Below are positions 52,799-61,700 of a DNA stretch of 64,000 bases, one piece after another. The position numbers and the translations under genes were made by a program. The stretch is from Cinnamomum chago. Lineage: Eukaryota > Streptophyta > Magnoliopsida > Laurales > Lauraceae. The notes beneath the pieces were generated by a model, which did not search any database, was not told the DNA's origin, and saw only the letters and a program-made list of their open reading frames with translations. The stretch is from contig CP142456.1 in assembly GCA_038049695.1 (NCBI GenBank), forward strand, positions 72,997,922 through 73,061,921. The letters are read 5' to 3'. The stretch's first letter is position 1. Each line of letters opens with the position of its first letter.

Positions 52799-55700
52799 GT
52801 ATATATTCACACATTCTTTGTTTTGAGAAATGATCGCATGATGATGATTTTATACATGTCATGTCAACTACCGTGAGGCTCATCTTTGTTTGATCCAAGT
52901 CATTCATATCATGCAACTTCTCATGACGAGAAAGTCTCTCCAACTTTCATTCCATTAACTGGTTAATACGCAAATGTAAAGCAAAAGAGAGCTTGTTATG
53001 TTTGTGTATGTTTGTTTGTTTGTTAGATCCATTGTAGCGAAGGGATTTTTACAGTTTAGTATCTCTTAAACTTAATTTGCACATGAAAATGTTACTAAAG
53101 ACATAAAAAAATGTCACCAAAGTAACTTCACTGTATTTTATCTTTTCTAATTTTTGACAGTCTTGCCCATTCTTTGATCTGTGTTTTAACTTTTGAGGCT
53201 CTTTTTACCAAAATAAATAAATAAATTTTGAGGCCCTGAAGTGATTGAAGTATTATGTTGCAAGTAGGTTAACTTGTGTGATCGGGATTTAACCCCATCA
53301 TTTACTACATTATAAGTTGTTTAGTTTGATCCCATCATATTCCTAGACCTTAAATGACCCCTCTACATTCCTGCTCAAGGAGGTTGTTTTGTTTTCCACC
53401 CCAGCCAAGGGGGCTGGGACCTACAATAGCACCTGGCACCCGCACACGTGAGAAGAAAGCCCGCACAAATGAAAAGAGAGTCTGCGTACACATGGAAAGG
53501 GAGTGTAAGCAGCTGAAAAGGGGTAACTTAAAAAAGGATCGAACTTTAGGTAGCTGAATGAGATTTGGAGTTGCCAATCAAGCAACCCCTTGTACTCAAG
53601 AAAGTTGGGTCCCAGTGCAGTTGGCTGCAGTAAAAAAAAAAAAAAAATCTTGACAGGGCTGAAAAATGATAACGGGCTTTATTTTTAGAAGATAACGTCA
53701 GCCAGGTCAACACAAATCAGATGCATCTTATCCACCATTCTCCATGGGATATTTCCATCCGTCCTCAAAACATGATAGAACGTGGGGTATTAAGCAGGCC
53801 CCACAAGGAGGCCCTCCCTTCTATAGATTTGCAAAAAAGCATCACTTTTCTCATCTATCTTCCATGATAGAAATTATTATTTTTACCAACTAATCACTTT
53901 TAATTTGCAATGGGACATGGACAGAAAATAGATGCATGGACTAGCAAGGTTGGAGAGTTGAAGGAAAAAGTGAAGAGGATGCTAATCACATCCAAGGGAT
54001 CAGTTGAAGAAACGATCATGATTGATGACATCCAACGACTTGGAGTGGCCTATCACTTTGAAAAGGAGATCAACGACGCATTGGAACATATATATGAGGC
54101 CAATGTTGATTATGATGATCTAAAAACAGTCGCTCTTCGATTCCAATTACTGAGGCAAAAGGGCTATAACATCTCTTGTGGTAAAACTTCTTCACTATTT
54201 TATATCACTCATTCTTGGCAAACTGGACAACAAACAAAATAATTAGATATATGTGGACATTTAATTACCAAAGGTAAGTGTGTCCCGCTATGGGGCCTAT
54301 CGATATTTTATCCGGTAGGTATGATACAATATGATTATTGTATCAATGGATCAACCTTAGGAAATTGAAATCATTAATTATTTGATCATGAACTAGATGT
54401 ATTCAACAAGTTCAAAGACTGTGAAGGCAATTTCAAGGAAAGTTTATGTAGTGATGTGGAGGGCCTGTTAAGTCTCTACGAAGCGGCATTTTATGGCACA
54501 CATGGAGAAGATACATTGGATGAGGCCATCTCTTTCACAGGAGGACAACTTACGTCTCTCATGACCCATCTTGATGGTCGTCTTGCAGCACAAGTAGGTC
54601 ATGCGCTTGAGCTACCTATGCGCAAGCGCATTCCAAGGCTAGAAGCAAGATCTTATATCTCACTCTTCCAGCAACAGAAGCAGCCAAATGATGTTCTCCT
54701 AGAGCTTGCAAAGTTGGATTTCAATTTGGTACAGTCAATGCATCGAATAGAGCTAAAGGAGCTGACAAGGTAAGTATCAACAAACCACACTTATATAGCA
54801 CCAACATATATCACTTCATTTATCTTATTATATGTAAATGAGACTGAGGGGCTACTCCTAAGCAGAAAAAAAAGGCCATGATGATGACCGAACAATTTGT
54901 TGGGGCTTATCTAGAAGCATGCAAATCAATTGGAGTAGGGGGTGGAAAGATCTATGCATGCATAAAGGAAGGCCCTACAATCAATACAATCAAATTATTA
55001 TAGATATAAATTTTTGGGCCCACCTAACTATGATGCATGCGTCTCGCTTGGGGGATCGAATGATCCACGCAAGGTGAGCTCATTTGTGAAATCTCATGTA
55101 CTTAATCCAACATGTTCGCCCCTTGATCTGTAACCCTAAATTTAAAGATTTTAGCGGGAACAATTTTCAATTACAATCCTATGGTCCAGTCCATTCAAAT
55201 CATTGTCAACCCGTGGGATCACGTGGGGCCCTAGGTGAGCCCCATTGGTTGTCTCACACCGAGAAAGTCATTCACACGAGCATTTCAATCTACATCGTTT
55301 TTTTTTTCCGATTACTACCTTATTCTAAATACGTCATTGATGTTAAAAGAAAACACCATTTGTAAAAACTTTGAACAAATACATATGACACAAATTGTGA
55401 GTCATTCTTAATTGTTGGTTTCATGTGTTAATTTGATACACTGTGCAATTTTCACAAACGTGACTCTCACGTAGCTCCAACATTCGAGTTTTAGTCAAAG
55501 CCTTTAATTTAGGGGATCCTGCTTTTATGGACAACATCGATTAAAAATTCACACCATTCATATGTGGGGAGTCCCTTAAAAGTAAAAATCCCTTGACAGT
55601 ACATCTATGATGCTAAAAAACGACATGGATACGGCATGTATACGCCATGGACACATCAAAGACATGAATTTTACATATAAAAAGTAAAGTTTCGGAGATG

Positions 55701-58700
55701 ATGGCACGATTTGTAGCCCATTTTAAAAGTATTTGTGCATAAAAAATACATATTAGTTTTGGTTTTGATTGAGATCAAAGTGTTACTTGTAGACCACACA
55801 AATTTCTCATTCCAATAATAATGTGGCTTATGCTGTTATCTTCTGTAGGTGGTGGAAGGACATAGGCCTTGCAGCAAAGTACCCTTTTGCAAGAGATCGA
55901 TTGGTAGAAGGCTACTTATGGACATTGGGTGTATATTTTGAACCACAATATGCCCGAGGCAGAAACATAGTTGTGAAAATGTTTAAGCTTGCGTCAATCA
56001 TTGATGACATTTTTGACGTTGATGGTAGATTTGAGGATCTCAAAGTATTTACGGATTCAATCCATAGGTTTGATATTGTGCTCTTCTCTGCTGCTGGAAC
56101 CAATGGAACCAAGGGGGCTGGCAGGGTGGCCCTGCCATAATTTCTGAAAAGCCCCTGTAAGTCCTCGTGGATCCGAACCCTAGAGGGGGGGGGGTGAATA
56201 GGGTGTGCTACAAATATGATCAATTAAAATGAATTTTAACTTCTTTAAAACAAACTAGTCACATGTGATGATTTATCATACAAGATGCGGAAGCTAATAA
56301 AAGAATCACCACAAAGCAATCACCATCACACAAGTATTTATAGTGGTTCGGCCTCAATGCCTACATCCACTACCGGCTTGTGAACCATCACCCCACCGGA
56401 TTTCCACTATTTATGCTTTTCAATAGGCTAAGCAATAACCTTTACAATATGCTTTCCAAGGCTAAGCAATAACCTTTACATTGATGTTTTTCAAGGCTTA
56501 ACATCAACCTATCCATTATGCTTTTATAGGCTAAGCAATAACCTCTTCAACCACAAGGTTGGTTATCTCTCTAAATTAGTGTCTTTAATACACTTGATGG
56601 AGATTCAATTAAGCTCATTACAATGCCTCTTAATTAGGCGGATATGGAAGTGAAAATCTAATACACACACACTATGAATGCAAAGATGAAAGTACATGAA
56701 GTGTGTGTGTGTGGTCCTCAATCATTTTGAAAATGAAAGCTCATAAATGTATGCCTAAGGCTTTTGAAAGTTTTAGCTTATAAAACATTTATGATTGAGG
56801 AAAGAATGCAATCACATGTTAAAAGTAACAACTTGTTAATGATATCAAAGTTACACAAGTTGTATGAAATTAATTAGCTCTAAACATGTGATGCATAGGG
56901 ATGTCAATCAAATCAACAATGAAGCTCAAAATATAAAAATAGATTTGATTGAAAAGAGGGGACAAATCATATGTAATTATAAATACAACTTGAAAGTGAT
57001 ATACCTATCAAAGTAAGGCAAGTTGTGAAACTTTAAAACAATAATACACATATGATTTGTAACTATGTTGAATCCAAAACATAAGATACATTTGAAAGAG
57101 ATTTTCTTATGATGGAAAAACAACAACCAAAGATTCAATCAAGTATATGGATCATGTTACATCTAATTTCAAAGATGTTTCCATTAACATGATCTACTTA
57201 GATTTACCAAGGAGAAAGTACTACTTGGATTGAATCAATGATGATGCATCCAAAACAATAGATCAATTCAAAATATAAAACATGCTAAGGATACAACACA
57301 TCATAGGTTAACATGTTACTAAAGATTTACCAATGATAAAACAAAACATGTAAACATATGATTTGTAAAGAAGTTGAGTCCAAAACATAAGATAGTTTTG
57401 AAAGTGATTTTCTTATGATGGAAAACAACAACCAAAGATTCAATCAAGTATATGGATCATGTTACATATGATTTCAAAGATTTTTCCATTAACATGATCT
57501 ACTTAGATTTACCAATTCAAGTACTACTTGGATTGAATCAAATGGTGTTGTATCCAAAACAATAAATCAACTCAAAACATAACACATGTTAAGGACACAA
57601 CACAAACATAGTTTAACATGCTAGAAATGATTTACCAAAAATAAAATAAAGCATGAAAACATATGATTAAGGAAAGTAGAACCTACTTGGAGATTTAACT
57701 TCATTAATCCAAGCTTTAGCTTTCCTAATGATCCCCTTCATCCCTTAGTTCATTTCCCTTCTATTTGCCTCAAAACCCCTCAAGGAGGGCCTTAAAATTT
57801 CCAACTTTTGGCAAAGGAAAGAACTCATATTTATAGCAAAAAGTGCCCAACGGCTAGTCCTCGGTCGACCTGCAAACAGGTCTCGGTCGACCGGGATCAC
57901 ATAACGGTCAAATTTCTGACCGTTGGAGATCCCAGGCACTTTCTGCCTGCAGTGTTCCCGGTCGACCGGGACCTCTGCGCCGGTCGACCGGCGACACTGC
58001 CGGGACCAAAATTTCCACTTTTGCAAGTTTGAAAGATTTTCTTTGTGGAACATTTTGGGCCATTAAACCAAGCTTGAATACATGATTTAAATCAATCTAA
58101 GATGATTAAAAACATGAAACACAAAGAGCCTAAAATGATTCGAAACTTTAAATCCAAAGGCTAGCTTGATTTCTAAAAACTCTTTTCACATAAAAATGCA
58201 TACAAAGATGATTCTGAAAGAGATGAATTCATGCAAGGCACAAACCTAAATTCTCAATATGATTTCACAAAAGTAATGCACAAAGAATTAGGTTTTCAAA
58301 AGAGTTTGAATTCTAAAATCAATGCATCCAAGTTTAGAAACAAAACATGCATAAAACAATACTTTTACAAATCTTAAAAGCAATGCATGTATAAAACCAG
58401 ATTTCAAGGTTTACTAAAACAATGCATGAGTGTAAATTCAAATGATGTGAATATGTTAAGGCATCCATCAAATTGCAAATACAAAATCCCTAACAGCCCC
58501 TATTTCTTTAGAAAATCTTATAATTTTTTACAGTTGGCCCTCCAAAATTTCTGAAAATCCTTGTTTTCCCCAGAAAATTTCATAATTTTGTACATATGGA
58601 CCCCTCAATATTCTAGGAAAAACCCTGTTTTTCTTTAAAAAAATTATAATTTTTTACATGTCGACCTCCAGAATTTTCAAAAAAGCTACTATTTATTTTG

Positions 58701-61700
58701 AAAACTACATGCATTTTTCATATGCGGGCCCCCCAAATTTCTTTCTACTTAATGGCCCCGCAATGAAGAATTCTTGGGTTCGTCCCTGCTATTTTCCTTC
58801 TCCTCCATTTGTTTTAAGCTTGAGATGTCGATGAAATAACTAGTAATAGACCATATTTTTAGGTTGCACATTGTCTGTTATCAATATGCACAAGGGGATC
58901 ATGCTTTATAAGCATAGTTCTAAAACTCATCTTGAGTTGCCCGAGTTAGGGCAAGTCGGCACAATATGAGATCAGCAAGTTAAATGAGTTACATGAGCCT
59001 GACTGACTCTGAACAAGTTATGAATGAGTTACATGATCTACGTTACAAACCATATGCTCCCAATTCAATGTAATGCGCGCACAATCCACATTAGGAATAT
59101 TTGATTCCTGATGGGTCAACTTCTTTTTATACTCATAAGAAGTGTGTTTGCAGAGGAAGGTTGTAATTAAATATGTTTTTTGGTAGACGTTGTAACTAAA
59201 TACTTAATGTTTCAGGTGGGATCTCAGTGCCATGGATCAACTTCTGGAATATATGAGGCCTTGTTTTCTTGCAGTTCTAAATACCGTCGATGAAATAGAG
59301 GAGGAACTGATGCCCAGAGTAAAGTTCTGCCGTACTGATTACTTGAAACATGAAGTACGACGTACACGTAGAACTGGAAACTCTTTTTAGTATCTTTTTT
59401 TTTTGCTCAAAATTATTTAAAGGAAAGAGCCATCCTTGATGGGCCAAGCTATCAAGTTTGGGTTCAATCTCATGCCTCTAATCATTTGATCCGTGGCCCT
59501 TAAATTTAATGCATGATATATTAATGAAAATTTCTTGACCTTAGATCCAACGATCCATTCCATTCGCAACATTATTTGGGGTGGGGGGGTCCGTGCCTAT
59601 CACCAATCCAAACCATCCATACACACGGACCCCCCTATATAAATAAATTCTCAAAAATCCCCTACCTCAAAGGGGAGTTTCTGCCCCTATCTAATAGCCA
59701 ATGATGTGTTAGTATTTTAAGAAATCCACCTTTGCAGGAGAGAATTTTGGTTAGAGAATCGGATATGTGTATTTCTGATGACACGTGTCTCACTTTTATT
59801 GGGTAAAAGAAGGGCATTTTTTTAGAAAAACACCTGGGGAGTTTTGTAGCATAACTATATATATCTATATAGCAAGGCTCTCCTAAGCTAAAGCTTAGGG
59901 TAAAATTTCGTAAGCTCAAGCTTGTGGGGCCCACCTTTGGTCCATCCAGATGGACCAAACACATGACCCTCTTAAATTGCACATGTCCACGAACTTTCGG
60001 TCAGATCCAAATTTACTGGACCATTGGATCGACTAGGTATCGATCCAAATGGACTGTTGACCATGAAACTTTTGGGCCCATATAGAGATGATAGAAATTA
60101 CGGTTGGGAATAATTCTTTGCAGAGAGGAAGATCACAGGGAGCCCTTAAAAACCCCCCATCCCCATCCCCATGTGGGTCCCCTAGTGGGCCCCCGCACGC
60201 ACTTGAGCCTACCTTATCCTAAGCTTGAGCTTAGGAGAGCCTTGCTCATATATATATATATATATTTATATATGTATATATGGGGCCAGATCTCCTAAGT
60301 TGCAGTTTAGCTTATGCTAAGCTGAAACAATACTGGTCCCATAAATCAAAGTCGATTATCGTTGTTTTTTGCATGATGATCGTATCTAAAATCAAGATAA
60401 ATCCAATCTGAACTGGATTTTCCAATTTCATCATGTAAAAAATAGATATAATTAACTTTGATTTATGAGACAACACTATTCTAGCTTAGGATAAGCTAAG
60501 CTGCAGCTTAAGAGAGCCCTGCTCCCTCTCTCTCTATATATATAAACACATACACACATACATACATACATATCGGGAGATGCTCCTATGAGAGCATCTC
60601 TCACCTTACTATGAGAGATAAGGTGGGGGCCCTCACATCCATATATACTGCCAACAACTTAAATGTGAGGGCCCCCACATTTCTCTCTTATAGTAAGGTG
60701 AGAGATGCTCTCATAGGAGCATCTCCCATATATATATATATAGGGAAATATTCAAGTGAGAATTAGTTCTCACCTATTATATGAGAACTTTTTTGCGGGG
60801 CCCAACTAGCTACCCATCCAAACCTAGCAACCAATAGGAAACCCCTGGATAGTCACTAATCCCAAGGATTGGCAAACATCCGAATGGATTGAACCGTTTG
60901 ATCGAGGGCAGGCTGAATATTTTCTTGAATATGAAGCCATTAAACTTGTGGGCCACGGATGAACGGGTTAGGGGCATGGGTTTGGGGTCAAACTTGATAA
61001 TTGGTGTGGTCTCACATAGATTTTACCATCCCCCCTGGTCCCATCCCCAAATGGGGCCCACAATTGGGCCCACAAAAAAGTTCTCACATAATATGTGAGA
61101 ACAATTCACACCTAAATATTACCCATATATATATATGTATATACATACAAGCTTTCCTTATGGTCTTACAGTATAAGACACCTGGTGGGTGCACTTCAGA
61201 CCCCACAAATCATGGAATATGGGGCGATCAAAAGATCCAAGTGGGGCCAATCTAAATATTAGGCTTAATGTCAATCTAATACCACTAAGCCATTCATCCA
61301 TGGTCCACAAGTTTAACAGCTTTTTATAAGATAATTAAATTGACCCGCGATCTAACTGTTCACACCATTCGGAGAGACCTTTGTGAGTACACACACATAT
61401 ATACATACATACATAAGTTAAGAAATGAATGCTTTGTCATGGGCCTATTGGCGTCGTGCTGCTACTGCTTTCTATTATCTTGTGCTTGTGGTGGTATTGT
61501 AGTTTTCTCTTTTTTTTTCCCTCTTATTCTTGTGATGCTTTGTCATTGGAGTTATGCCTAGCCCAATTTGTATTATTGTGGTTCTAGTTGGCTAAAGATG
61601 TGATGGTTGGATTGTATTGATCAGATGAAAGCTGTTGTCCAGGCATACTTCAAAGAAGCTCAATGGCTTAACACTAATTATGTGCCTACACTAGAAGAGT

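Larger units (their letters stand above)
1..54353 (+). repeat. Head-to-tail tandem array of a ~9.4-kb unit carrying the 5' end of a terpene synthase gene
   Basis: Base 1 matches base 9409, and the same 9,408-bp period holds throughout; exon 1 start codons lie at 5613, 15021, 24429, 33837, 43247 and 52655 (steps 9408, 9408, 9408, 9410, 9408). The unit junction is defined by the last copy: at 54353 the sequence leaves the repeat and continues into the rest of the gene, whereas the equivalent point in the other copies (7311, 16719, 26127, 35535, 44945) joins an LTR fragment. All units have the same orientation and the same junction. I found only about ten differences between units, so the amplification is recent or homogenised. 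The left end lies outside the window. A collapsed or over-expanded assembly cannot be excluded, but unit-specific variants argue for real copies. Confidence 0.97.
44946..54353 (+). repeat. Array unit 6 (complete, leads into the intact gene)
   Basis: This is the rightmost unit. Its exon 1 and exon 2 are the first exons of the intact gene, and at 54353/54354 the sequence continues into authentic intron 2 instead of an LTR. LTR fragment 44946-45860. Private variants are G at 47693 (C elsewhere), T at 49641 (C elsewhere) and G at 51237 (A elsewhere). The G allele upstream of exon 1 is at 52547. Confidence 0.96.
56156..58495 (-). mobile_element. Solo LTR in intron 4, antisense to the gene
   Basis: A 2,340-bp element starting TGTAAGTCC and ending CCCTAACA, flanked by a 5-bp target duplication GCCCC (56151-56155 and 58496-58500). 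There is no internal region, so it is a solo LTR left by recombination. Orientation is inferred from the minus strand: it would begin TGTTAGGG and end with the CCCCCC-CTAGGG-type tail common in plant Copia (SIRE/Maximus-like) LTRs. The TATA-like box also faces left. A truncated relative is present in each array unit. It makes up most of intron 4 (56068-59215). Confidence 0.88.

Noticed and set aside
1..54353. CRISPR array or bacterial tandem system
   Set aside because: The repeats are 9.4 kb long and contain plant introns and LTR sequence; nothing prokaryotic is present.
56041..56140. Extension of exon 4 to a stop at 56140, making the gene a pseudogene
   Set aside because: A GT donor at 56068 joins in frame with exon 5 and restores the conserved HRWD sequence, so the stop is intronic.
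59662..59982. 106-codon minus-strand frame in intron 5
   Set aside because: It runs into TIR element A, has no recognised motif and is opposite to the gene.
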